A stretch of DNA of 64,000 nt from Filosporella fistucella (lineage: Eukaryota; Ascomycota; Leotiomycetes; Helotiales): positions 124,001-188,000 of the forward strand of contig JAQJZZ010000020.1 in the NCBI GenBank assembly GCA_030077755.1. Direction: 5' to 3'. Below, one piece after another: positions 44,299-54,942 of this stretch. Positions within the stretch are counted from its first letter, which is position 1. Each line of letters opens with the position of its first letter. The position numbers and the translations under genes are program-made. The notes under the pieces are model-generated. The model saw only the letters and a program-made list of their open reading frames with translations. It searched no databases and had not been told where the DNA came from.

Positions 44299-45589
44299 AT
44301 GGGCTCAGTCGAACAAGAAGTCTTCCGAGGCTGCGGCCAAATCTCCGTCCCCTTCATTCCACGGGTCAAATCCACCGGGGAGCATGATCATGGCGAAGCT
44401 CTCGCCCTCGATACTCGCAGCCTTTGGCCAAACGGTTCCGTCTTGACTGTCAAGATTGTCGGGTACATCATCTTCCTTTCCTACATCTATCCCAACATAG
44501 GACACCCTGCTAACTCAATCTAAGCGCATCCCCATTCGTTGCCGCCAAGATCCAACAATGGGCCAAAGTCTGGTCCGACTACGCCAACCTGACCTTTAAC
44601 TTCGTCTCCGGTGGCGATGCAGATATTCGCGTCTTCAACAACCCAGGCGGTTCCTGGTCCTATATCGGCACCGGCTCTAGAGGTGTCCCTCAAGATCAAC
44701 CTACCATGAACTTTGGCTGGTTCAATGACCAGACTGCTGATGATGAGTTCAGTCGTGTAATCATCCATGAATTCGGGCACGCGATCGGATGTATTCATGA
44801 GCAGAGCAGTCCTGTGGCTAATATTCCATGGAATAAGCCAGTTGTTTATGATTACTACCTTAAGAGTAATGGATGGAACCAGGAGATGGTTGATAGTAAT
44901 GTGTTTGCTGTTGCGGATCAGGCGAATACAATTGAGACTACTTTTGATAGGACTTCTATCATGTAAGCTTACTTCTCCTTCTTTTCCTATCAACTTACTC
45001 CTTCGATCCTTCACCCTTACTGACAAACCAGGGAGTATCCCTTTGACGCCTCCTGGACACTTGACGGCAGCTCCGCTGGCTGGAACAAAGTTCTCTCCGA
45101 CCAGGACAAGACCTTCATCATGCAGCGTTACCCCAAGCAAGGCATCGTACGCACTACCAATGACGGTGTGTATCTCGTCAACTGTTTCAAAGGAAATGAG
45201 ATGAGCAGTGGAATTGCATACTATTCATTTCTAGGGAATAATGATGGCCAGCAGCCTGCGGCATATATTGATGTTGCGAAGGGAAAGAATATACATTGGG
45301 AAGGGACTCCTGGGTCTGGTTAGTCGTTTTCCTTCCATATTGTCCCTGATTTTCCCAACTGGCATGCCATGTTGGAGAGGAAAAGTCGCGCTAATACTAT
45401 ACAGGCACTTTCCCAGATGGCAACATCGTTCGCTGGAGCCTTGTGGCGAATGCTCACACCATGCCCACTTACTCTAATGTTGGGACTGCCAGTAACTTGC
45501 AGGAGAATTGGAATGTGTACAAGGACAAGTATAGATTGCTGTATGAGGTTGATGGTTGGAAGTGTTATACCGTTTATTGGTGTTTCTAG
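44299..45589 (+). CDS. Astacin-like zinc metalloprotease with no signal peptide
   Basis: Four exons (44299-44462, 44525-44962, 45032-45318, 45405-45589) give 357 residues. The zinc site HEFGHAIGCIHEQ (His136, Glu137, His140, His146) is the extended HExxHxxGxxH of metzincins, and the following Glu-Gln matches astacins (M12A-like). A Met-turn candidate is SIMEYPFD, formed exactly across intron 2. The pre-catalytic part LTVKIVGASPFVAAKIQQWA and FVSGGDADIRVF, and the WSYIGTGSRG block, are usual for fungal members. The C-terminal 120 residues (YLVNCFKGNEMSSGIAYYSF; FPDGNIVRWSLVANAHTMP) form an extra domain. The N-terminus (MGSVEQEVFRGCGQISVPF) is not a signal peptide and no upstream ATG in frame is evident, so the enzyme may act inside the cell or leave by an unusual route. 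Confidence 0.88.
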
Positions 45590-45875
45590 AAGCGCCCTGT
45601 ACTTGGCGGGGAAATGAGGATTGGATTTTGCTTTCCCGGGGTTGGATGGCTTCTCTCTATGATTCCTTTGAATTTCATAATCATTTCACTTCCTTGTACT
45701 CTCTTTGATTCTCGAGTGGAGTTCAGTTTGTTCGATTTTATACAGTATTTGTGTGGAATCCAACCAAGGATTCAATATGAAGCTTCCCATTTATGTCCCC
45801 ACATTGAAACACCTCGATTCCAGTCTTTGATTCTCTCTCCACACTAAGCTCCCAACATCAATCAAAGATAATTCC

Positions 45876-46760
45876 TCAGATCTTCTCGGTCTCTAAAAGC
45901 ATCAAAGAATCCTTGAATCCTTTATTCTGATCCCTCCATTTCACATAAGTCTCGCAAGCTTTCCTGGCCACTGCATCCTCTAATCTCACAACCTTCCTTG
46001 CAGCCTTTAACATATATTCATATCCCCCACACACTCTATACAAGGACCGCTCATCCATTTTCCCCTCCTCCAAAGCCACGAGCTTCAAACCAACATTCTC
46101 CCGGACTCCTGCCAAATTCACATCGTGGTCCTCCAAATACAAAAACAACTCTTCCACCTCATCCCACAAACAAACTCCGCCCTCCTCTCCAAACACCAAA
46201 CTAGACCAATCACTAACCCACCCCTGCTTCCACATAGGCATAGACTCTCTACATTTTGCCAGTAACTTAGCATTAATCGCGAGCTTCTTAATCCCTTTAC
46301 ATTCCTGAAAACAAAAGGGGAGATACTGCCATCCTAATCCCAGCGATATATCCTCTGCCACTGAAGGGACAATGGTATCCATTTCATAATTAACATATAC
46401 CCCCTCTTGCCTTAAAATCCTCACCGGCTTCCCTTCTCCCCTCTTCAACGCTTCTTCCCTCTGCTTAATCAAAAATCCAGGACAAGGCGAATTGCCGAAT
46501 TGTAGTTTGTAATGCTGTAATCCTATCGCTCGTGACTCTCTACATACGTGTAAGAGAGATGGAGGCGTGTAGGTTGGACAGGATATGTCCAGAGGATGGT
46601 CTTTCATCTCTAGGAAATGCGATGGGAGGAATGAGGAGCTGGTTTTGACGAGTTGGATTATGAGGAGTCGGGGCCGTAGGGTTGTGAGGTGCCAGACTTG
46701 CTGGCGAAGTTCGAGGGGGAGATGGAGAAAGAGGTGGAATGATTGGGACGAGCCCGTCAT
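45876..46760 (-). CDS. 2EXR-domain protein, function unknown
   Basis: This single-exon gene encodes 294 residues. The N-terminus FHLFLHLPLELRQQVWHLTT and, further on, PSLLHVCRESRAIGLQHYKL form the 2EXR domain that is abundant in filamentous ascomycetes. It is named for its E-x-R type motifs (ELRQQVW; ESRAIG), with an intervening strand region and a VYVNYEMDTIV block. Such proteins occur in many copies and no biochemical role is established. The C-terminal half is charged and helical. The start at 46760 is the first ATG before the domain; an overlapping frame upstream (46540-46938) could not be joined by a convincing intron. The gene is convergent with the metalloprotease gene. Confidence 0.8.
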   Translation of the reverse strand: MTGSSQSFHLFLHLPLELRQQVWHLTTLRPRLLIIQLVKTSSSFLPSHFLEMKDHPLDISCPTYTPPSLLHVCRESRAIGLQHYKLQFGNSPCPGFLIKQREEALKRGEGKPVRILRQEGVYVNYEMDTIVPSVAEDISLGLGWQYLPFCFQECKGIKKLAINAKLLAKCRESMPMWKQGWVSDWSSLVFGEEGGVCLWDEVEELFLYLEDHDVNLAGVRENVGLKLVALEEGKMDERSLYRVCGGYEYMLKAARKVVRLEDAVARKACETYVKWRDQNKGFKDSLMLLETEKI

Positions 46761-47701
46761 TTTGAGATCTCTGTGAGGTTGTGATTGGTTTCCGATCAGG
46801 TAGAGTAGGGTGTGAGGCTGAGGGGTCGTTCACTGCTCCGAAGGATGATATTGTTGTTGGGACTGGAAAAAGTTCGCTATCGTAAGAAGTCTGGGAGATA
46901 GAGAGGATTTTGGTATTGAAATGAGCCACACTCTTCATCTGGGATGAAGTGTACAGATATCATATAAAAACAGGTCAATGCGACGCAAAATGGTAGCCTA
47001 GAGCACAGAAAACCAACAGCATGAGCAACCGACCTGTTGAATTCGAAGTGTCGACATCCTGGGGACAGTTTAATTCATTAATAATTCGTGATAGCAACAA
47101 AACTAAGGCTTTCCCTTGTGGGCAGGGATTTTAAATAGAATGAGTAAAAACGCTTCAATTCAATCTGCCGGCTTTTAGTATACTGTTCTACTCCAATGCG
47201 GGCCAGTTGTACCTCTGGAGCGCGAACTGACGTGTAATTTAGCGTACTGTCGCTGAACCTACGGGCTATCATACGCTGACTCAGACGTACTAACGAGGTA
47301 ACGCACTTCACCTTCCCAACATGCTTCTCGACTCCTACACTGCCATGAATTTTTCCACAGGTAGATTTGGCGCGCCCATCTGGTATCTCATGGTCGTTTA
47401 TCGAGTATAGCTTTATCCTATCTAATTATACTCATTTCACCATCAGATTTTGCGCATTGCTTACATGGAAGTATCCATTTGTAGGCTTTTTTCATATGAA
47501 AATATTTTTCTCAAACTAATCTCTGTTCATTTACATTATCAGACAATTCTAGAGCGATCTGCTGCTCACCTCAACGTCGAGTAGTTTAGTGTAGGGAGTG
47601 CCAAGACTAGACTCCCAGTGAGATTACCCCGCCATAGTTTCTATACGACCTCAACTCCATCAGAGCCTCCCTGGAGGCATCAAACAGCAAAACTTCCCAA
47701 G
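46761..47701. other. Intergenic between divergent genes
   Basis: This is the promoter region of the 2EXR gene and of the large HET gene. No gene is recognised. The frame of the HET gene stays open upstream to about 47618 but without an ATG. Confidence 0.5.
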
Positions 47702-50086
47702 ATGCCGATAGATGACAGAGGTTTCAGGAGGAGACAAGATGCTTCAGGGCATGGAGCACTGCACAATACTATTTTCAAGAGATGGCATGGCAAGGTCGGC
47801 TATAGCATACGACGATACGCGCCGAGTTTAAATTTTCTCGCGATTTGTTTGGCTATCTCTTCACGTTTCGGACGGAGGTTGTCATCTTTCGAGGCTACTT
47901 TGTATGCCGGTTTTCTGCCTTTCGTGAGGATACAGATGAGTGATGCTAGAAGGGAAGGGCCTTACGATGTTGGGGCACTACTTGACACTTTCAAAATACT
48001 GATGCCGAACGTGTATTTCGTCACTGCTTATTATTTTGTGGACGTAGCAGAATTTATTTGGAGTAAGCAGATGATTTGGTCAAGTATTTTGATAGGACTT
48101 CTTTCCTTCACCATCGCAGCCTTGCTAGTGTCTAGACCCAAACCGTGGCAGCAGGCCGATGTCTCGAAGGATCAATATGCATATACCATTCCACTATTGG
48201 ATGGCGAGATACGGTTGCTTGAGCTTGGCAGAAAGATTCCATTCCTAAGAGTCAGGGCAAAACTTCTTCATTCCCGACTGTCAGATGCCCCGTCATACGA
48301 GGCAATATCCTATCGGTGGGGTAGCGTTGACAAAACTCACACAATGACCATTAGTGGGCTCCCCTTCCCCGTCACGACAGCTACGTACACGGCCTTGGCC
48401 AATTGTAGCCGCTGGTGGTCGAAGAGAACAGTATGGATTGATTATGTATGTATTCATCAAGAAGACGAAGATGAGAAGAGTATACAAGTTGGTTTGATGC
48501 GCCAGATATATGGGGCTGCACAAAAGGTTATTGTGTGCTTGGCTGGGCCTCCGAAAGATCCCGGTGCATACGGGCTTCTGATCCAACTCTATGGGCTTCA
48601 CAATATTCCTGTTGCAGTTGACATGATAGAGGAATTGAGCGGGCTTTTGATTTACTCGCAATTATCTGCCCCGGAGCTTGCTCAGATCGTAAAACGCGAA
48701 AGGCACTCCCACCGGATATATCGATGGGACGCGTTGATAGAACTGCTTTCAAATCCTTGGTTTGGTAGAATCTGGGTCGTACAGGAGGTGGCAGTCTCTT
48801 CCTCAATTGAGGTTCTATATGGAAGCCATTCAATTGACTGGGATTCTCTATCAACTCTCATGTTTGCTTTTCGAGAGCCTGAAATAGCTTCCGCACTTGT
48901 TTCCGACGGAGATCGAACACCATCTCTGAAAGTTCAATATTTTCGCACGATGGCAAGGATGAAGAGGGAAAGTAAAGCTCTGAAAGAGTGGACAGAGAGA
49001 GATTCGGCGTGGTACAATGCGACTTTGACTACACTTCAGCAAGGGCCTCGTCCTTTACCGCTAGGTCTCCTGCTCACAGAGTGTGCTGGTTTTGAGGCTA
49101 CAGATCTTCGGGATAAAGTCTATGCACTCCTTGGTTTGACTAGAGAGTATCTTCCACCAAGCCTTTTGCCAGATTATAGGTCTAAGTCCACAAGAGATGT
49201 ATATATGTATACTGCGCGTCACTTCTTGCGAAAAGAAAGTCCATATACCATACTGCCACATGCCGGCATTGGCTATAGGGAAAAGAAAGCAATCCCAGAT
49301 CTTCCTTCTTGGGCAATAGATTGGAGCACCCTGATTCGCAGCACATTTCTCTCACAGCCATTCAATGACGATCTAGCAATTGCATATCGTGCTTCAAGGT
49401 CAAGCCGCCCCTCAATCAGGTGCCTTAGCAATTCCGACACCATCGCCATTTCTGCCTTAATACTTGACCAAATTCAGTATCTTGGTTCTGTTTGTGATTT
49501 AGATTCTTCTGGAGAGCATTTGTCGTTCAAAGACACCTTTGGTACAGGTAGAGATCCAAAGCAACTAGCTGCCATTATCGACTGGCACGATGAAGCTTAC
49601 TCCCTTGCGTCTAAATATGGGAAAGTAGACAATCGAAGGAAAGGTGTCGAAGAGGCTTTTGCGAGAACATTGATTGGTGATATGAGTCCGACTTCCCGAC
49701 CAGCTCCGGCGGTCATGGGTGAGGAGTATAGAGCCTGGATTCAAGATGCCAGATATTGGGATGGTGTATGTAAGCGAAGTGGAGATATGAGTGGGTTAGA
49801 TGTTGACGGAGGAGGGGGTGGGAGTGATATTTGGGGTGCAGCGATGGGTTACTGTGCTGTCGGGAGACGGTTCTGTATCACAAAAAAAGGATGGATGGGC
49901 ATGGTGCCGCCTTTTTCGAAGCTTAGTGATGGTGTAGTTATTATTCTGGGAGCTGGGACACCGTATGTAGTGAGGAATAATCATGACGGGGAATTCGAGT
50001 TGGTTGGCGAGTGCTACTTGGATGGTTTGATGGATGGGGAGGGATTGAGAGGAGACGTGGATGTTAAAGAACTAGTGATAATATAG
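47702..50086 (+). CDS. HET domain protein with N-terminal transmembrane segments
   Basis: This single-exon gene encodes 794 residues from the first ATG in frame (the frame is open further upstream but only from a GTG, so an unseen 5' exon is possible). Before the HET domain there are two or three hydrophobic segments (about 41-77, 98-119 and 123-143, the last IWSSILIGLLSFTIAALLV). The HET domain (about 199-284) has the full set of landmarks: YEAISYRWGS, RTVWIDYVCIHQEDEDEKS, and MRQIYGAAQKVIVCLAGPP. Later parts are also typical: NPWFGRIWVVQEVAVSS, DLRDKVYALLGLTREYLPPS, LPSWAIDWST, and a C-terminal RRFCITKKGWMGMVPP with FELVGECYLDGLMDGEGL. HET domains drive incompatibility-type cell death; the membrane part suggests anchoring of the death domain. 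Confidence 0.92.
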   Translation: MPIDDRGFRRRQDASGHGALHNTIFKRWHGKVGYSIRRYAPSLNFLAICLAISSRFGRRLSSFEATLYAGFLPFVRIQMSDARREGPYDVGALLDTFKILMPNVYFVTAYYFVDVAEFIWSKQMIWSSILIGLLSFTIAALLVSRPKPWQQADVSKDQYAYTIPLLDGEIRLLELGRKIPFLRVRAKLLHSRLSDAPSYEAISYRWGSVDKTHTMTISGLPFPVTTATYTALANCSRWWSKRTVWIDYVCIHQEDEDEKSIQVGLMRQIYGAAQKVIVCLAGPPKDPGAYGLLIQLYGLHNIPVAVDMIEELSGLLIYSQLSAPELAQIVKRERHSHRIYRWDALIELLSNPWFGRIWVVQEVAVSSSIEVLYGSHSIDWDSLSTLMFAFREPEIASALVSDGDRTPSLKVQYFRTMARMKRESKALKEWTERDSAWYNATLTTLQQGPRPLPLGLLLTECAGFEATDLRDKVYALLGLTREYLPPSLLPDYRSKSTRDVYMYTARHFLRKESPYTILPHAGIGYREKKAIPDLPSWAIDWSTLIRSTFLSQPFNDDLAIAYRASRSSRPSIRCLSNSDTIAISALILDQIQYLGSVCDLDSSGEHLSFKDTFGTGRDPKQLAAIIDWHDEAYSLASKYGKVDNRRKGVEEAFARTLIGDMSPTSRPAPAVMGEEYRAWIQDARYWDGVCKRSGDMSGLDVDGGGGGSDIWGAAMGYCAVGRRFCITKKGWMGMVPPFSKLSDGVVIILGAGTPYVVRNNHDGEFELVGECYLDGLMDGEGLRGDVDVKELVII

Positions 50087-50238
50087 TAGATGAAGTAATC
50101 AAAGAAGCATGTCAAACATAGCTTCTGATACATTTTCTCTTTCAGGCCAATTCACAAAATCCATGATGGTAAGCTATATACATAGGGGTCCACCTATCTT
50201 ATAATCCACCATAGCCATCTTTAGAAGTTTAGGTTGTA

Positions 50239-50656
50239 ATAGTCGGTCTCCCTTCCACTTCGCCACTCGCTCGTAGTCGGGACAAGCAAGTGTTACGGAA
50301 AAGCAAGTATCACGCAATAAAATAGTATAATATTAAGGAAAATAAAATAAATTGCTTTTCTAAGTTTTCAAGGATTTAAATAAGTTTGCAAAAGATTATT
50401 TTAAACTCTTTACTTAGTTATTAATTTTATAGCTTTAAATAATCTATTTTATATAAATATTAAAAGTATAGGTTTATAGTAAGAATTTTGATATTCCTCG
50501 TGCCCGACCCAAATTAGAGTAAATTTTCAAATGAAAAGTGACTTCGAGTCTAATAGGGTTTGAAGCTTAAACCTAAGTATCTTTATATCCATTCTAGCGT
50601 GACACTTGCTTTTCCCGACCACGAGCGAGTAGCGAAGTGGAAGGGAGAGCGACTAT
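50239..50656. mobile_element. MITE-like DNA element, 418 bp, about 60-bp terminal inverted repeats
   Basis: The left end (50239-50297) and the reverse complement of the right end (50597-50656) agree over about 59 bases with about five mismatches; both start ATAGTCG. A TA dinucleotide flanks each side (50237-50238 and 50657-50658), as expected for a Tc1/mariner/pogo-type target duplication. The inside is AT-rich and codes for nothing. A second partial copy of the inner end of the repeat (AAAGCAAGTATCACGC) follows the left repeat at about 50299-50315. It is non-autonomous, and no transposase gene is in the window. Confidence 0.82.
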
Positions 50657-52482
50657 TAAACTATATTTCTTGGATGATTTAATTAACGTATAAGATCTAC
50701 TACGTCAGCCTCATATGTAATCTAGCTAAGCCCCCTCTCATTTTATAGCCACCAGTCTCGAATCTGCCCTTACCCCTTCTCTTCTTTCTTCCACTCCCCA
50801 CCCCCTCCTTCCTTCTCTTTACCTTATACAATCTATTTCAGTAAACCACTTGAAAAATTTATAGGCAAGGTAAAAAAAGACAAGTGAAGGGGGCGGAGTT
50901 GGAAGAGAGAGCAGGAGGAAAGAGCAAAGTGCTAGAGAGGAGATTTGGAGCGTTGTTTGCTATTCATCGAATCAGAATCCAAACTCTATTTTCACGTATA
51001 TATATAGGTATATCATGCGATCTTGTACCCTATAGAAGTTTATAGTGGATTATAAGTCACAGTAAGCGGTATACGATCATTAGGTGTTGTTGATAACCTT
51101 CTGGCAGAGCTCGCTTAGTACAGCGAAAAGGGGGTTAGTTCGTGGCGTGATACTTCCCGCTTCCTTCTCACCTGTTCCCACAATTTCCCAGCTCTTTGGT
51201 TTAACTATTCGGCCCATCCCGAACTCATAGAATAATCCAGGGCAATCCACTAGGTCGAAGTTTCTAAATTATCATGATACTCTTCCAACCACACAAGCCA
51301 CATCAAATATGTCGCTGTATTCCTTTTTGAATGTGCAGATGGGGAGTTTTTCATGGCTTAAAGTATATGAGGCCTAGGAAATATTGCTTTTTGAAAGGCA
51401 GGCGATGCTTTTCATGTATTCGTAAATGTGATGGAGCTCAGCGAGCATAATATCTATTTTCTCCTCCTCCACACCTCCTCGATTCAAATATCATGAAAAA
51501 TGTCAGGAATCTATCCAGGACACAATATATACTCGAATATAAGGTTACCAAAGAATTTATGTGTATCAAATTGATAATTGATAAAGGGATAGGGGAGGGT
51601 TTTCGAGGCTCCGCCACCGCACCGGCATTCATACCCATTTCCACAGCAATTCCTGCCGAAAGGCGACATACAGCATATTATTTCGCGAGAATCATCATAT
51701 GAGCTTGCCCCACACCATCGCGACATCGGTATTCTTCCGTCTTATACAACAGCAATTCTGAAAATTGGGCAGCAGCCAATCTCTCTCTGGAAATCCATGC
51801 AACTCGTCAGAGTACTTTGTATGACTGCCACCACTCTCAACATCAAATCAGCTGCAAGGTACAATTTTCGCATCCGATGATAGCTATATCCTAAATCGAT
51901 AACCTAATAATCTATTCCTCAATCTGGTGTCATCGCGTCTCCCTTCTAATTCACAAACATACTAGACGAATTTCAACCGAGGATGATCAGGCACTTCCAC
52001 GAGCTACCGAAATCTTCTCGTAAGTACTCAGATTCCCTGGTTCCTTCAGTCTCTTAGTGATCTCCTTTGCAACCTATTAACTAACCTCAGTCTGAGTGAG
52101 AGATTGGCATGTTTCAAGGTGTTTTCATCTCAAGAACCCCTAAACTTTGACTAACTTCGATTGTAGCACATCTCTGAAGCGTCTTTCCGTGAAAACCCGT
52201 AACTCAGACCAGGTCCAGCCCAGTAAGTGCTATATACTAAGTTTGTATGGCCGACTGAAGGCTGAGTGGCAGAGGTGGATGGCGCTACAAAGCTAAGAGG
52301 CTGAGACATTCGGCGACGTGCAAAATAAACAAAGAGTGGATTGGAACCACCATATACCTAGAGTGAGACGGTGTAACCCGCTGCTGCTTCAAAATGCCCA
52401 TAATTCCATACCGAGAACGTGAGTTGTGAGTTCTCCGGTGAAAGAAACTATTACCTGCTTTAACTTTGATCCCTTTGGAAAG
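50657..52482. other. Intergenic, gene-poor
   Basis: No protein gene is recognised over about 1.8 kb. Around 51980-52200 there are splice-like signals (GTAAGTACTC, CTAACTAACCTCAG) but no supporting protein. An untranslated RNA could lie here. Confidence 0.4.
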
Positions 52483-54346
52483 TCACTTTTTGTATCCTTC
52501 AAGCGCTGACATTCTCTCAACCCGGGATCGATATCGTATCGAGGATTCTGGCATTTGACGAGCTCGCACGACACTCAGTAGCTTGCGTGTGAAAGATGAC
52601 TCCTGCTTGTTTACTTTCTCGTCCTGGCTAGAGCTTGATTTGACAGCTCTTACTTCCGGTGTAGCCTTCGCAACCGTGGTAGACATAGGCTTGCTCTCCA
52701 ACGACGTTCCGAGCCCTACACTTTTTTGGGCAACATTAGAACCCATCTCTGACGACTTGTCACCCTCTATTAGGTTCCTCCAGTGATCTGGCACACAGAC
52801 GCATACAAGTGGGAACGCTTTGATCTCGCCGCCGACAACCGATGAGCTACTACTTGCCTGCCCTTCCCTCTGCGCATCCCACTCATCCGCTCGCTCTTTG
52901 ACCAGTACTCCTGTTGCCCAGCCATCGTCCCAGATCCCAACAACTTTTAGCATGTCGCCCCTCTCTAGAGTAAATTCATCAGATGCTCGAGGCTGGTATG
53001 CCCAAACTGTTGACACTTTGTCGCCAGGATGGATGTCGTCTTGGGAATAATAGTCCTTGAAAAATGGCAATTGCTCAGACTGCCCTGTCTTTATCTGCGA
53101 ATGGGTCCAATGAGTATCATTATAGTTTGATCCAGCATTAGCGATATCCAAAGACGTGACCGGCTTATTGATACCAGAGCTCCGGATCGGATTAGTTTGT
53201 AATGCTTTGGTAGAGGTGGAGGGTATGCTTTCCTCAGACGTCAGCTCCGTCCTGCTCAGCGGTGATATGCTACTGCCTGCAGCTACTTCCGGGCGCTTCG
53301 TGGCAATAGTCACTTCTAGGTCGGCTTTCTGGTTAGCGGCTGGGATCTCGTCCAGTGTAGAAGTTTTTAGTGGAGTAGTAGGGAAGCCCGGGCCAGCCAT
53401 GAATTGTTCATAGATAGGAGCTGCTAAGCGCGGAGGCATTTCAGACTGTCCAAGACCGTGCGATTTGTTCTCTGACCGGCGAGTACGTTCAGCCGGAATA
53501 TTACCCTCCGTATCATCTGGGATAATGGATAATTCCCTTTTTCTAGCCTCAGGAATTATCGTAGTGTCGTCGTTACTTTCGTTAAGCTGCTTCCTGCTCT
53601 GTTGTCTGACGAAAGCTCTACGGTAGGCCGTAGAATTGAGGACGATGTTATCGAACAAGAAGTCCTCGTCACCAAGCAGGGACTCTGCAGTACCTTCATA
53701 AGTACCTCCACCTTTCGAGGAAGCATTTGATACAGACAAGGATCTTATCAGTGAGGTAGTATCATTCGCGACTCGCCTGAAAGATGTTCTTGCTCTGTCG
53801 TTTCTCATCAGACTATAAGCTTTATCGGAACTCTCTCTGTTGGAAATCGATTAGATTGGCTCTTCTTAGGAAAAAGATCGTGATAGGAAGATATACGAAC
53901 GCCTGAAAAACTGATAGAAGAATCCCAACAGCATTCGCCTGCCCACTAATGCCCCCACGCAACGACTCCATCTGTGGTTCATTCCACACATACTTGGCCT
54001 TCTCCCAGAACGTCGCTTCCTTCAAATTATCTTCTCTATCCATGCCTAGTTCCGAAGCACGTGCATTGAACGTGGTGAAGACCAGTTGACAGCCCGTCAA
54101 AACCGATTCGTATTCCACCAGCACATAATCCTCGAATCGATCCTTGAGATTCCTTCTTTGGTCTCGAGTGATTAGCCTTTGGATCTGTGAAAGAGCTAGA
54201 TTGATAGCAGAACATTCTGTTCGTAGCGAGATCATTGATAGTTCCGCGTCTTGATATTTGGAGGCGTATTTTTGGCATGTTTGAATTGTGGTGATGCTAC
54301 GGCTCACGAGCGCGAGGACGCTGACTGTGATTGACAGAGGATCCAT
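52483..54346 (-). CDS. STAND-type N-terminal domain fused to a C-terminal SH3 domain
   Basis: Two exons (53901-54346 and 52483-53836, 64-nt intron) give 599 residues. The N-terminus MDPLSITVSVLALVSRSITT and following helices (QKYASKYQDAELSMISLRTE; SQIQRLITRDQ) are the fungal N-terminal domain (Helo-like/PigL-N type) that often starts NLR/STAND proteins. A hydrophobic stretch near residue 140 (AVGILLSVFQA) closes it. After a disordered Ser/Thr-rich middle comes an SH3 domain at about 440-520: VSTVWAYQPRASDEFTLERG, DMLKVVGIWDDGWATGVLV and FPLVCVCVPDHW. The donor GTTCGT at 53900 is weak but gives the right phase; without it the first part ends in a stop a few codons later. There is no NACHT or repeat domain, so this is an adaptor-like protein. 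If the join is wrong there are two genes here. Confidence 0.7.
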
Positions 54347-54942
54347 ATCTTTGCCCAGGGCATATGATGAGGAAAGAACATGAAGAAGTGAGAGTGTTCC
54401 ATTCTGAGAGATATTCTGGGACGGTGAGGCTGAGGCTGTGTAGTCACCGACACTTGTCGAGGCGTTTCCGGGCGAAGTTGTGGCTGAACTCAGCCCCCTT
54501 TCACGATGCTGTTCACGTGACCCCCCTCCTGTTACTACTGCAACAGGACAACAGAAATATATACCTAAGATCGAAGAATAATCTACACTAAAATTGTAGA
54601 AGGTAGGTGCAAGAGCAAGCGCTCTTCTGCGGGCTCTAATTCCTTCCTTTGTAGAGCCGAGAATGCAAACCCAACCAGCCCCAAAACAGCAGCAACACTC
54701 CATCTCAACCCCGTCACTCCATCTCCCTCCGTCTTCATTACTGTCCAATTCCGTCTATCCTCCATTTCTCACCTTCTCCTCGCCCTTAATCACCTAAGCA
54801 CACCCATTATTGCCAATAAAGCGACCCAGCTTACCTTTCCGAACAGAAAAGAGATTTCGTGCAGGTGAGGATCAGGATTAAATAACTAGTTGTACTAACG
54901 CTACAAATCAGGTCACAAAGTTACCTTGACTAATTTGATAAT
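54347..54942. other. Intergenic, promoter of the SH3 gene
   Basis: The frame of the first exon stays open upstream for over 100 codons with no convincing ATG, so this is read as leader and promoter. No other gene is seen. Confidence 0.45.

Noticed and set aside
46540..46938. Minus-strand frame overlapping the start of the 2EXR gene, as a possible upstream exon
   Set aside because: The candidate intron inside it is a multiple of three and does not bring the frames together. No other convincing donor and acceptor pair was found.
51438..51726. Cysteine-rich minus-strand frame in the gene-poor stretch
   Set aside because: There is no signal peptide and the overlapping frames on both strands look random.
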